Assembly (NCBI RefSeq): GCF_900086655.1
Contig: NZ_LT575476.1
Location: 2,391,869-2,455,868, forward strand
DNA length: 64,000 nucleotides
Source: Paenibacillus tuaregi
GTDB lineage: Bacteria > Bacillota > Bacilli > Paenibacillales > Paenibacillaceae
Direction of reading: 5' to 3'
Positions 34,885-42,965 of this stretch are shown piece by piece. The position numbers were made by a program, and so were the translations under genes. Below the pieces are notes generated by a model. That model made no database searches. It saw nothing but the letters and a program-made list of their open reading frames with translations, and had not been told where the DNA came from. How positions within the stretch are numbered: the first letter of the stretch is position 1; every line of letters starts with the position of its first letter.

Positions 34885-36174
34885 ATGAGAAATGAAACAT
34901 TTGACACAAATACAACCCTGCCTGATAAAGCCGTTCTTGTCAGTCTTGTTACCAATGAGGTGAAGCGTAGCGGTGTGAACTCCGAGCATTCTCTGAATGA
35001 GCTGGTGCAACTGGCAGAGACGGCGGGTGTGGAAGTTGCTGACGTGATCGTACAGAACAAGGAGACTCCTGACAGTCGTTGGTTCATCGGCAAAGGGAAG
35101 GTGGAAGAGTTAAAAGCTGCGATTGATGCTCTTGAAGCCAATACGGCTATTTTTGACCAGGAGCTGTCAGGGGCTCAGGTCAGAAATCTGGAAGAGGCAC
35201 TGGATGTGAAGATTATTGACCGCACCCAGCTGATCTTGGATATTTTTGCGGGAAGAGCCAAAACTCGTGAGGGTATCATTCAGGTTGAGCTGGCTCAGCT
35301 CAGTTATCTGCTGCCCCGGTTATCCGGGCATGGCAAAAACCTCTCCCGACTCGGTGGTGGAATTGGAACCCGTGGCCCGGGGGAGAGCAAGCTTGAGACC
35401 GACCGCCGCCATATTCGCGGCAGAATTACCGACCTCAAGCAGCAGCTTGATGAGGTGACGAAGCACCGCACGCTGCACCGTAAGCGCCGCAAGGAGAACG
35501 GCGTGGTTCAGGTTGCGCTGGTAGGTTACACCAATGCGGGGAAATCCACGCTGCTGAAGCAGCTTACAGCGGCTGATGTATACATTGAGAATCAACTGTT
35601 CGCAACCCTGGACCCAACCTCCCGAGCGATGGAACTGCCTAGCGGCAAAGAGGTGGTCATTACGGATACGGTCGGGTTTATTCAGAATTTGCCGCATGAC
35701 TTGGTCGCATCTTTCCGGGCTACTCTGGAGGAAGCCAACGAGGCGGATTTGATTTTGCACGTGGTAGACGCTTCCGCTGAAACCCGGGATGAACAGATGA
35801 AGGTGGTTGACCGCATACTGGACGAACTGGGAGCAAGCAGTACACCTCAGGTGATTTTGTATAATAAAAAGGACCTGTGCACACCTGAACAGCTTCAGCT
35901 GCTTCCATCGGACGAGAATCATTTGAAGATCAGCGCTTATGATGAACACGATCTGCAGATGGTTAGACAGGTAATTCAAGATCGCCTGACCGGGGATACC
36001 GTGACCTTCCGGATTCCGGCTGCCCGCGGTGATTTAAGCTCTGTTATATACCGGGTGGGTGAGGTTCTGAATCAGGACTTCGAGGATGAGGATTTGTTGT
36101 TCGAGGTGAGGCTGAATCAAGCCGACTATGAGAAGAACAGTTATTTGTTGAAGGAATATGAAGTACACGCTTAA
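34885..36174 (+). CDS. hflX: Ribosome-associated GTPase HflX
   Basis: The 429-residue GTPase splits or rescues stalled 70S ribosomes. The N-terminal HflX domain has NKETPDSRWFIGKGKVEELK and the coiled linker with GRAKTREGIIQVELAQLSYLLPRL and GGGIGTRGPGESKLETDRR. The G domain has G1 GYTNAGKSTLL (about residue 213), G3 DTVGFI, and G4 NKKD. GAAGGAGC precedes the ATG. It lies between spoVK and the ynbB-like gene. Confidence 0.95.
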   Translation: MRNETFDTNTTLPDKAVLVSLVTNEVKRSGVNSEHSLNELVQLAETAGVEVADVIVQNKETPDSRWFIGKGKVEELKAAIDALEANTAIFDQELSGAQVRNLEEALDVKIIDRTQLILDIFAGRAKTREGIIQVELAQLSYLLPRLSGHGKNLSRLGGGIGTRGPGESKLETDRRHIRGRITDLKQQLDEVTKHRTLHRKRRKENGVVQVALVGYTNAGKSTLLKQLTAADVYIENQLFATLDPTSRAMELPSGKEVVITDTVGFIQNLPHDLVASFRATLEEANEADLILHVVDASAETRDEQMKVVDRILDELGASSTPQVILYNKKDLCTPEQLQLLPSDENHLKISAYDEHDLQMVRQVIQDRLTGDTVTFRIPAARGDLSSVIYRVGEVLNQDFEDEDLLFEVRLNQADYEKNSYLLKEYEVHA

Positions 36175-36190
36175 AGAAAATGACAGCGGT

Positions 36191-36216
36191 ATGGGATGGA
36201 CATTAGTCCATCCCAT
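36191..36216. other. Perfect 11-bp inverted repeat between hflX and ynbB-like gene
   Basis: ATGGGATGGAC (36191-36201) and GTCCATCCCAT (36206-36216) flank an ATTA loop. No T-run follows on either strand, so it is not a standard terminator. Confidence 0.75.
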
Positions 36217-36251
36217 ATGTGTGAGCAGATTAAGAACGAGGGGATACTAGG

Positions 36252-37505
36252 ATGGCAGTTTTTTCGCAGCAAGTAAGACATTGGATGGAAGAGGCAGAAG
36301 CAAAGATTGACTCCCGCCTCAAGCAGATTGACAAGATCGTGGACGTGAACCAGTGGAAAGTTATCGAAGCCTTTCAGAAGCAACAGGTAAGTGACTTTCA
36401 TTTTGCCGGTTCTACAGGTTATGCCTACAATGACCGGGGACGTGAGGTGTTGGACCTGGTATATGCGGATGTGTTCGGCGCCGAGGCAGCGCTCGTAAGG
36501 CCGCATTTTGCTTCGGGAACACACACGATTGCAACGGCTTTGTTTGGTGTGCTAAGACCGGGAGATGAACTGTTGTACATAACCGGCCGCCCATACGACA
36601 CACTCCATAAAGTGATCGGAAAGCCGGGGGACGGGACGGGCTCACTACAGGATTATGGAATTCGTTATCAGGAAGCTGCCTTACTGGAGAGCGGAAAAGT
36701 TAATTGGGATGAAGTTAAGCGGCTCATCACTCCAGCTACTAAAGTGATCGGGATTCAGCGCTCCCGCGGCTATGATTGGCGTGAGTCCTTCAGTATAAGC
36801 GAGATTGCTCAAATGATACAGCAGGTTAAAGAAATCAAGCCGGATGTTATCGTGTTCGTGGATAACTGTTACGGTGAATTTACGGAAGAGAAGGAGCCAA
36901 CTGAGGTGGGCGCCGATCTGATAGCAGGCTCGCTGATTAAGAATCCCGGCGGGGGACTTGCCGAGACTGGCGGATACATATGCGGCCAAGCCAAGTACGT
37001 CGAACTTGCGGCTTATAGACTAACCGCACCTGGAATCGGCGGTGAGGTAGGGGCCATGCTTGGTACGACAAGAGGGATTTATCAAGGCCTGTTCCTCGCT
37101 CCAACCATTGTCGGACAAGCTGTAAAGGGCAGTGTTCTGGCAGCAGCGGTGTTTGAGTTAGCCGGATTTGTGAGCAAGCCTGCATGGCATGAACCCCGGA
37201 CAGACTTAATTCAAGCGATTTCTTTTACTTCTCCTGAGCATTTGATTGCTTTCGTGCAGGGGATTCAACGTGCCTCTGCGGTGGATGGGCATGTTGTGCC
37301 TGAGCCATGGGACATGCCTGGATACGAGCATCCTGTCATTATGGCCGCAGGCACTTTCATTCAAGGAGGAAGTCTGGAGCTGTCTGCGGATGCTCCTATC
37401 CGTGAGCCGTATATTGCTTATATGCAGGGAGGGCTTACCTACTCCCATGTGAAGTATGGAATACTCACGGCCCTGCAAAATATGATTAACCGCAATGTAC
37501 TGTAA
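36252..37505 (+). CDS. YnbB-like PLP-dependent methionine gamma-lyase family protein
   Basis: The 417-residue protein belongs to the Met_gamma_lyase family once called aluminium resistance protein (PF06838; YnbB in B. subtilis). It is a fold type I PLP enzyme: HFASGTHTIATALFGVLRPGD, GIQRSRGYDWRESFS, VFVDNCYGEFTEEKEP (Asp for the PLP ring nitrogen), and DLIAGSLIKNPGGGLAETGGYI with the Schiff-base Lys in LIKNPGG. The true substrate is not established. GAGGGGATAC precedes the ATG. It stands between hflX and glnR, as in B. subtilis. Confidence 0.92.
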   Translation: MAVFSQQVRHWMEEAEAKIDSRLKQIDKIVDVNQWKVIEAFQKQQVSDFHFAGSTGYAYNDRGREVLDLVYADVFGAEAALVRPHFASGTHTIATALFGVLRPGDELLYITGRPYDTLHKVIGKPGDGTGSLQDYGIRYQEAALLESGKVNWDEVKRLITPATKVIGIQRSRGYDWRESFSISEIAQMIQQVKEIKPDVIVFVDNCYGEFTEEKEPTEVGADLIAGSLIKNPGGGLAETGGYICGQAKYVELAAYRLTAPGIGGEVGAMLGTTRGIYQGLFLAPTIVGQAVKGSVLAAAVFELAGFVSKPAWHEPRTDLIQAISFTSPEHLIAFVQGIQRASAVDGHVVPEPWDMPGYEHPVIMAAGTFIQGGSLELSADAPIREPYIAYMQGGLTYSHVKYGILTALQNMINRNVL

Positions 37506-37522
37506 GATTATCTAACATATGC

Positions 37523-37552
37523 TTGACAGTGTTAGGGTATGTAACATAGAAT
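37523..37552 (+). promoter_or_regulatory. glnRA promoter with GlnR/TnrA operator
   Basis: TTGACA (37523-37528) and TAGAAT (37547-37552) make a promoter. The spacer holds TGTTAGGGTATGTAACA (37530-37546), an exact match to the GlnR/TnrA consensus TGTNA-N7-TNACA. Binding there would block polymerase, fitting autorepression of glnRA in nitrogen excess. Confidence 0.9.
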
Positions 37553-37587
37553 GGGATTATGATTAATTAACTGGAAGGTTGAGAGCG

Positions 37588-37995
37588 ATGGGTGATGAAA
37601 TTCGTAGAAATATGGCCTTGTTTCCAATTGGCATCGTAATGAAGCTTACTGATTTGTCTGCCCGTCAAATCCGCTATTACGAGCAGCACCAGCTGATCGT
37701 GCCGGCGAGAACTTCAGGTAATCAGCGTTTGTTCTCTTTTAACGACGTTGAGCGCTTGCTGGAGATCAAAGCTCTGATTGACAAAGGTGTTAACATCGCA
37801 GGCATCAAGCAGGTTATGAATCCGGTGAACAAAGAATCCCAGGAAGCGACTGTAATTACGAATGACACCGAAGAGAAACGAAAGGTTCTGACGGACTCGC
37901 AGCTCTATCGTATGCTCAAGCAGGAACTCGTTACAGGCAAGAGACCAGGTCAAGTTTCATTGATTCAAGGTGAATTATCCAGATTTTTCAAGTAA
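37588..37995 (+). CDS. glnR: MerR-family nitrogen regulator GlnR
   Basis: The 135-residue repressor has the MerR winged helix: PIGIVMKLTDLSARQIRYYEQHQLIVPARTSGNQRLFSFNDVERL. A C-terminal region follows that, in B. subtilis, senses feedback-inhibited glutamine synthetase. ATG 37588 has GGAAGG at 37573-37578; a TTG at 37579 in frame has none. It precedes glnA by 39 bp with no terminator. A GlnR box lies in its own promoter. Confidence 0.95.
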   Translation: MGDEIRRNMALFPIGIVMKLTDLSARQIRYYEQHQLIVPARTSGNQRLFSFNDVERLLEIKALIDKGVNIAGIKQVMNPVNKESQEATVITNDTEEKRKVLTDSQLYRMLKQELVTGKRPGQVSLIQGELSRFFK

Positions 37996-38034
37996 GAGTA
38001 AACATCACTATTTATGACAAAGGGAGAGGGTATC

Positions 38035-39363
38035 GTGAGTTACACTAAAGAAGATATTCTTCGCATTGCCAAGGAAGAGAACGTACGCTTTATTCGTCTG
38101 CAATTCACTGATTTGCTGGGTACAATCAAGAACGTTGAAATTCCTGTAAGTCAGCTGGAGAAGGCTCTGGACAACAAAATGATGTTTGATGGTTCCTCCA
38201 TTGAGGGTTATGTCCGCATCGAAGAATCTGATATGTATTTGTATCCGGATCTTGAGACATGGGTCATCTTCCCATGGGTAACAGAAGATCGTGTAGCCCG
38301 TCTGATCTGTGATGTCTACATGCCGGATGGCACTCCATTTGCAGGGGACCCACGCGGTATCCTCAAGCGCAACCTGGAAGAGGCGAAAAAGCTGGGTTAT
38401 ACATCCATGAATGTAGGTCCGGAACCTGAGTTCTTCCTGTTTAAGACCGATGAGAAGGGTAATCCTACAATGGAGCTGAACGACCAAGGCGGATACTTTG
38501 ACCTTGCTCCGACAGACCTTGGTGAGAACTGCCGTCGTGAAATCGTACTTACTCTTGAAGAGATGGGCTTTGAAATTGAAGCTTCTCACCATGAGGTAGC
38601 TCCAGGACAGCACGAAATCGACTTTAAATATGCGGACGCGGTTAAAGCGGCCGATCAAATCCAAACATTCAAGCTGGTAGTTAAGACAATTGCCCGCCAG
38701 CATGGACTGCATGCAACATTTATGCCTAAGCCATTGTTCGGTGTGAACGGTTCCGGTATGCACTGTCACCAATCCTTGTTCAAAGGAAATGTGAACTCGT
38801 TCTATGAAGAAAGCGACACATTGGGACTTAGCCAGACTGCCCGCCACTATATGGCCGGTATCCTGAAGCATGCCCGTGCGTTTGCGGCAATTACTAACCC
38901 AACCGTGAACTCTTATAAGCGTCTTGTTCCTGGTTACGAGGCTCCTTGCTATGTAGCTTGGTCTTCAAGCAACCGCAGCCCGATGATCCGTATCCCAGCT
39001 TCCCGTGGACTTGGGACTCGTGTTGAAGTACGTAACCCGGACCCGGCTGCCAACCCTTACCTGGCACTGGCTGTGATGTTGAGAGCAGGTCTTGACGGGA
39101 TCAAGAATGAGATTCCTCTCGTTGATCCAATTGACCGCAACATCTATGTAATGTCTGAGGAAGAGCGTGTGGAAGAAGGCATTCCAAGCCTGCCGTCGGA
39201 TCTGAAAGAAGCTCTAGGCGAGCTGATCCGCAGCGAGGTTATTACCGAAGCTCTAGGCGACCATGCTTTGTCTCACTTCTACGAGCTGAAGGAAATCGAG
39301 TGGGATATGTTCCGTACCCAAGTTCACCAATGGGAACGCGATCAATACATTACGCTGTACTAA
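38035..39363 (+). CDS. glnA: Glutamine synthetase, type I (GSI-alpha)
   Basis: The 442-residue enzyme makes glutamine from glutamate, ammonia and ATP. It has the beta-grasp N-terminus ([20 protein letters not shown]), [23 protein letters not shown], the metal-binding [10 protein letters not shown] and [47 protein letters not shown], and [13 protein letters not shown]. It lacks the adenylylation-type tyrosine region, as GSI-alpha does, so control is by feedback inhibition and GlnR. The GTG start at 38035 follows AAGGGAGAGG and matches the family N-terminus; an upstream ATG at 38014 does not. Its terminator is interrupted by an insertion sequence. Confidence 0.97.
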   Translation: MSYTKEDILRIAKEENVRFIRLQFTDLLGTIKNVEIPVSQLEKALDNKMMFDGSSIEGYVRIEESDMYLYPDLETWVIFPWVTEDRVARLICDVYMPDGTPFAGDPRGILKRNLEEAKKLGYTSMNVGPEPEFFLFKTDEKGNPTMELNDQGGYFDLAPTDLGENCRREIVLTLEEMGFEIEASHHEVAPGQHEIDFKYADAVKAADQIQTFKLVVKTIARQHGLHATFMPKPLFGVNGSGMHCHQSLFKGNVNSFYEESDTLGLSQTARHYMAGILKHARAFAAITNPTVNSYKRLVPGYEAPCYVAWSSSNRSPMIRIPASRGLGTRVEVRNPDPAANPYLALAVMLRAGLDGIKNEIPLVDPIDRNIYVMSEEERVEEGIPSLPSDLKEALGELIRSEVITEALGDHALSHFYELKEIEWDMFRTQVHQWERDQYITLY

Positions 39364-39370
39364 TAGGTGG

Positions 39371-39383
39371 AACCCCTGGCGCT
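39371..39383 (+). terminator. glnA terminator, left arm (split by the IS)
   Basis: AACCCCTGGCGCT pairs with AGCGTCGGGGGGTT at 40656-40669 on the far side of the insertion sequence. Removing the element and one GTA restores a continuous terminator with a T-rich tail (40668-40678). Confidence 0.75.
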
Positions 39384-39424
39384 GTATGGTCAAGCCCCCA
39401 ATTAGTAGACATTGAAAAAAACAC

Positions 39425-40300
39425 CTAGGCAGCAAACTGGCGTCGGTAATCTACCGGCGTCAGTTTTTTTAATTTACGCTGTGGTCGTCTTCGGTTGTAA
39501 AATTGAATGTATTTCTTAATTCTCTTTTGTGCCTCCGCCATTTTTCGGATATCATAAGGGTAGAGCCCTTCCGTTTTAAGATGCGAGAAGAAGCTCTCCA
39601 TAGAGGCGTTGTCTAGGCAATTGCCCCGGCGTGACATGCTGATTTGGGCGCCAACCTTTGGCAGCATGTCATGGTATGCATGAGACGTGTACTGGAATCC
39701 CTGGTCGCTGTGAACGACCACTCCGGTCACGTCTTTTCGCTTGGCAAACGTTTGGAGAACTAACTCGTTATCGTTACGTTCGCTTAGCTGGTAGGCAATA
39801 ATCTCATTGTTGAACAGATCTTTTATCGCCGAGAGATAGAGCCAGCGTTCGCCTACCCGGTATTGGGTCACATCCGTTACCCATTTCTGGTTGGGTTTGT
39901 CTGCCGTAAAGTCTCGTTTCAGCAGGTTCTCTGCCACACGATCTCCAGCCTGCTGCTTCATCCCGTTCCTCCTACGTTTCCGGCGAATCCTGGCTTGAAG
40001 CCCAAGCATTTGCATGAGGCGCAGAATCTTCTTGTGGTTCATCCATATGCCGTCATCTTGCCACAAGAACAATTGGAGCTGCCGATACCCGTACTTTCCC
40101 TCGTAGCGCTTGTAGACTTTACGAATTTGTTGTTTGGCTTCGGCGTTGCGCTCGTCCCCTTTTCGCTTCAAATAGGCGTAGTAACCGCTTCTGGAGACGC
40201 CAAAGAGTTGGCACAACTCCGCAATTCCTCCTAGGCCTACGGCTTGCTCGATGAGTTTAAAGCGTTCTTCCTTACCTCCTGCATCCAGATTTCCAAACAC
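39425..40300 (-). CDS. IS3-family transposase OrfB (DDE integrase domain)
   Basis: This 291-codon frame encodes the catalytic part of the transposase. The N-terminal half holds the HTH_21-like region (CQLFGVSRSGYYAYLKRKG, GYRQLQLFL), and the rve domain gives the triad: D in WVTDVTQY, D in VVHSDQGFQYTS, and E in SMESFFSHLKTE, with the K/R seven residues on. It has no own ribosome binding site; it is most likely made as an OrfAB fusion by -1 frameshifting at 40300-40306. Confidence 0.92.
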   Translation of the reverse strand: MFGNLDAGGKEERFKLIEQAVGLGGIAELCQLFGVSRSGYYAYLKRKGDERNAEAKQQIRKVYKRYEGKYGYRQLQLFLWQDDGIWMNHKKILRLMQMLGLQARIRRKRRRNGMKQQAGDRVAENLLKRDFTADKPNQKWVTDVTQYRVGERWLYLSAIKDLFNNEIIAYQLSERNDNELVLQTFAKRKDVTGVVVHSDQGFQYTSHAYHDMLPKVGAQISMSRRGNCLDNASMESFFSHLKTEGLYPYDIRKMAEAQKRIKKYIQFYNRRRPQRKLKKLTPVDYRRQFAA

Positions 40301-40566
40301 TTTTTTAACATGTCATTCTCCTGTTTAAGCCTTTGAACATACCGATCCTGATCCATATATTCATCTCGGCGTCCTCGCTGATCCAGTAGTCCATACTCAC
40401 CCAGTTCTCTGTACTTACGCATCCATTTCTTAACCCTATCCTTATCCTGGATCCCAAGATGTTCAGTGATCTGTCTGTATGTCCATTTCTCTTCCACGTG
40501 TAGTCGGATTGCCTCTTTCTTATCTTCTTCAGTATATGATTTAAACTTCTGTCCTTTAATCGCCAT
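40237..40566 (-). CDS. IS3-family transposase OrfA (helix-turn-helix)
   Basis: The 109-residue product has the transposase_8 type HTH: KFKSYTEEDKKEAIRLHVEEKWTYRQITEHLG followed by KKWMRKYRELGEYGLLD, then a coiled-coil leucine zipper (YVQRLKQENDMLKKCLEI) used for multimerisation. ATG at 40566 follows AAGGGGTGC; an in-frame start at 40590 lies in the terminal repeat and is less likely. It overlaps orfB by 64 bp. Confidence 0.9.
   Translation of the reverse strand: MAIKGQKFKSYTEEDKKEAIRLHVEEKWTYRQITEHLGIQDKDRVKKWMRKYRELGEYGLLDQRGRRDEYMDQDRYVQRLKQENDMLKKCLEIWMQEVRKNALNSSSKP
40300..40306 (-). other. Programmed -1 frameshift site, A AAA AAG
   Basis: On the minus strand the zero frame reads TTA AAA AAG within orfA (Leu-Lys-Lys). 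Slipping back one base enters the orfB frame at GTG TTT, so the heptamer is correctly phased to give OrfAB. Confidence 0.75.
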
Positions 40567-40655
40567 AAAAATGCACCCCTTAGATTTCATCGGATTAACC
40601 AGGGGGTTTTTCCAATGTCTATTCTAAGGGGTGCACTTCACAGTGCACTTCAGTA

Positions 40656-41107
40656 AGCGTCGGGGGGTTTTCTTTTTTGGGAGCATTATGAGAGGTGGAG
40701 TATCATTTTTAGGGCTGCCCCCAAAAGCCCACGCTTTTTTGATTTAAAGTATATCTTTGGAATTTCACTTTTCTTTTTGATTTGAATATTTTTGGATCAC
40801 CAAACAATTCACTCTTTTCTTTAACTGTAAAATCAAGTGTTTTGTTATCAGAGATCTTTGAAATTATATGTAGCTACAGATCAAGGAAGTAGTTTCTGGA
40901 GTGGTTAACAGTACAGTGCAATAGTAGACAGGGACGGCGCCGTAAGGCGGGTTTTTATGTTATAGGACCTGAGAAGGACTATGAATATACAATAATATAT
41001 ATATTTTTACAATATTTAGGAATTGATACTCATTAATTTGCATATTATGTCGTTTATAATAGAGAGGAATCGGGCCGATTAAATATGTAAGTGAAAGGTG
41101 GAAGAGC
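40656..41107. other. AT-rich interval after the IS, right arm of glnA terminator and unresolved sequence
   Basis: The first bases (40656-40678) are the displaced right arm and T-tail of the glnA terminator. GGGCT (40712-40716) and AGCCC (40726-40730) make another short hairpin before T6, and CGCC/GGCG around GTAA lies near 40938-40949 before T5. No gene was recognised. A TATAAT at 41055-41060 probably belongs to the promoter of the next gene. Confidence 0.55.
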
Positions 41108-41569
41108 ATGAAACTTAAGAAAAGTTTAGCTGTTCTTTTAACTTCGTTGATGTTACTTACTGTGTCACAATCTGCTTTTGCAGCTGAAGTAACGCCTTAT
41201 GCAGTGGGGGTTGGAGATACAAAAACTCAGGCAATTACAATTCCAAGTACTAGCGAGAATTTCAGCCTATTCTTATCAAATAGTGAAGATAAAGACTGGT
41301 ATAAGTGGACTAATACAACAGGAAAAGATCAATATTTAAGTGCTTTTCTTGCTCCAGTGGGTAATCAAAATGCGTTTAGATTAGGATTACAAATTGCGTA
41401 TACTAATGGACTTGAGACTAGTATCTCTTATCCTTATTATAGCGGCCCAGGGAATAGTCAGTCGCATACGGATGTTCTCATTCCTAACGGAGCAACAGCA
41501 TATCTTATAGTTGACTCAACTAAATTTGTTTTAGAACAATACAATCTCTACATTAGAATTCATCCTTAA
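41108..41569 (+). CDS. Small secreted protein of unknown function
   Basis: The 153-residue protein starts with a clear Sec signal peptide (MKLKKSLAVLLTSLMLLTVS, cleaved after AFA near residue 25). The mature part has a pattern like bacterial pre-peptidase C-terminal or jelly-roll domains: GDTKTQAITIPSTSENFSLF, EDKDWYKWTNTTGKDQYLSAF, and NGATAYLIVDSTKFVLEQYNLYIRI, with the D-x-D-W-Y element typical of that fold. I cannot name a function. GAAAGGTGGAAG precedes the ATG. Base composition is AT-rich, as elsewhere in this islet. A terminator follows. Confidence 0.75.
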   Translation: MKLKKSLAVLLTSLMLLTVSQSAFAAEVTPYAVGVGDTKTQAITIPSTSENFSLFLSNSEDKDWYKWTNTTGKDQYLSAFLAPVGNQNAFRLGLQIAYTNGLETSISYPYYSGPGNSQSHTDVLIPNGATAYLIVDSTKFVLEQYNLYIRIHP

Positions 41570-41579
41570 AAAATTAGAT

Positions 41580-41617
41580 AAAAGAGTCGGAGAAGAAACT
41601 CTACGGCTCTTTTTATT
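41580..41617 (+). terminator. Terminator after small secreted protein gene
   Basis: AAAGAGTCGGAG pairs with CTACGGCTCTTT and is followed by T5. Confidence 0.85.
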
Positions 41618-41940
41618 TTGCCTTGGTACTGAGCCGACAACTTGAGAAAAATCAAAACACTTTCTAGTTAATGGAATCCTGTCTTAGACAGATTCGACAG
41701 CTTTGTGTACAGCGTAAATTCTGGTATGGATACTGAAAAATCACCATATTGCTTCGCGCAGAAAACTCTTATTCGTAAACGAATTCAGTGGATATTGCAG
41801 CATGAAGGGTTACAATGCTGGTGAGATAAAGAACGAAAGACCACAAGAGAACCTGCACATCCAGCAGTAAACCTGCTTAAGCTTTCTTCTTACCTTAGAG
41901 TGTGAAATAGGTTATCTATCTATAACTCCTTTATACCGAA
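41618..41940. other. Interval without recognisable gene
   Basis: This stretch of 323 bases holds only short interrupted frames in all directions. A piece near 41730-41830 reads IRKRIQWILQHEGLQCW before a stop and may be a decayed coding remnant. No promoter or RNA gene stood out. Confidence 0.5.
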
Positions 41941-42281
41941 ATGTTTGCAATGGGTTTAATAGCTGGTATTTTTGGAATTGTAGCGTCTGTTCTTGCTATG
42001 ATGGTAGGAGGAGTGGACGCAGCTTTTTCAAGTACGGGAACTTCGCAAATTACGGGTCTAGGCATTTCTGCTCTGTTATTTAGTATTTTGGGAATTGTAG
42101 GAGCTGCTATGACAAAGACTAAGCCCAAAGTTGCCGGCTGGTTAATGCTAATTAGCGGATTGCAGGTTTTATCAGTATTTTTATGTTCTACATCCTTTCC
42201 GCTGTATTGTTTGTAGTTGGCGGGTTTATGGGGATTCTTTCCAAGAAAGCACCTCAATCAGGACAGAACGTATCTGTATAA
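41941..42281 (+). pseudogene. DUF4064-like membrane protein, frameshifted
   Basis: The first frame gives MGLIAGIFGIVASVLAMMVG, ALLFSILGIVGAAMTKTKPK and VAGWLMLISG, a DUF4064 pattern of membrane helices. Near 42158 the match moves to another frame, where IAGFISIFMFYILSAVLFVV and GGFMGILSKKAPQ complete the family up to TAA at 42279-42281. A single-base deletion explains this. The normal charged N-terminus (KRT-type) and a ribosome binding site are also missing. Either the gene is decayed or there is a sequencing error plus a lost 5' end. A terminator follows. Confidence 0.75.
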
Positions 42282-42292
42282 ATCTTAAGTTG

Positions 42293-42330
42293 AAGGGCCT
42301 CGGGTAGTTTACCGGGGCCTTTTTTTTATT
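42293..42330 (+). terminator. Terminator after DUF4064 remnant
   Basis: AGGGCCTCGGGTA pairs with TACCGGGGCCT, allowing one mismatch, and is followed by T8. Confidence 0.85.
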
Positions 42331-42553
42331 TGGATATTTAATATTGCCAAGGCCCTTAGTGGATAAAGACTTCTACAAGTTCAGATGCAACATGCCGGAG
42401 ACCTCACAAAGCCGGTTGGTGTCTTTGAATTAATTTAAATCTTTACTTTATAGCGATAATATTAAATATTTACCATGAAATATTTGGCAAATATACCGAA
42501 ATATAAATAGAGACTTATTTACATACATAGATAAATGTAATTGGAGGGAGTTT

Positions 42554-42751
42554 ATGTACCTGGATGAATTAAAAATTGCTTGCAGCATGAAACAAATGGT
42601 TAGTTTAAAAACGAGAGACGGTAAAGTCAGAATAGGCTTGCCATGTGAGTTAAGGTCAAAGGATGGGATCAAGTTTCACGGGGAAGGCGAAGTTGTTTCT
42701 ATTCCATTTAACGAAATTACTCATGTGATGAGGCTAATTAATTTTAGATGA
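42554..42751 (+). CDS. Small protein of unknown function
   Basis: This 65-residue protein (MYLDELKIACSMKQMVSLKT..., ending ITHVMRLINFR) looks like a small beta-barrel of SH3 or LSM type: alternating strands with MVSLKTRDGKVRIGLPC and GEGEVVSIPFNEITHV. That resemblance is weak and no function is claimed. GGAGGGAG before the ATG and a terminator just after support a real gene. Confidence 0.6.
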   Translation: MYLDELKIACSMKQMVSLKTRDGKVRIGLPCELRSKDGIKFHGEGEVVSIPFNEITHVMRLINFR

Positions 42752-42759
42752 GAAAAGGT

Positions 42760-42793
42760 TTTGTCGGCTGTATACGCCGGCAAAGCTTTTTTT
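42760..42793 (+). terminator. Terminator after small protein gene
   Basis: TTTGTCGGC pairs with GCCGGCAAA around TGTATAC; AGC and T7 follow. Confidence 0.82.
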
Positions 42794-42905
42794 AATTCCG
42801 CTTTTATTTAACACCCTCGCTTCTTTATATGGCTATATTAAGTACATATTTGGAACAATTTTCACGTACTCAGAAAAACGTTCGAAATCCCCTGTAGTTA
42901 TAAAT

Positions 42906-42922
42906 ATACCCCATATGGGTAT
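42906..42922. promoter_or_regulatory. CsoR-type operator upstream of DUF1541 lipoprotein
   Basis: ATACCCCATATGGGTAT is a palindrome of the kind bound by CsoR/CstR repressors (runs of C and G flanked by ATA/TAT). It lies 44 bp before the start codon, next to a TATAAA -10-like element, so repressor binding would block transcription. Copper or a sulfur species would be the inducer by analogy. Confidence 0.7.
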
Positions 42923-42965
42923 ATTGTGAATGAGCGAAGAAATAAACTATAGAGGTGTTGAGGAA

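Larger units (their letters stand above)
39387..40652 (-). mobile_element. IS3-family insertion sequence (IS150-like), about 1266 bp
   Basis: The element carries overlapping orfA and orfB on the minus strand. Its ends share TAGACATTG in inverted orientation (39406-39414 and 40613-40621), with TG at the left tip and CA at the right tip. A GTA trinucleotide flanks both sides (39384-39386 and 40653-40655), which fits a 3-bp target duplication. The right end carries an extra 12-bp duplication (GTGCACTTCA twice), so the ends differ in length. The open frames are intact, so it may be mobile. Confidence 0.85.

Noticed and set aside
38008..38871. 287-codon open frame on the minus strand opposite glnA
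   Set aside because: It is antisense to the strongly conserved glnA, has no ribosome binding site and no recognisable protein pattern; it results from codon bias of glnA.
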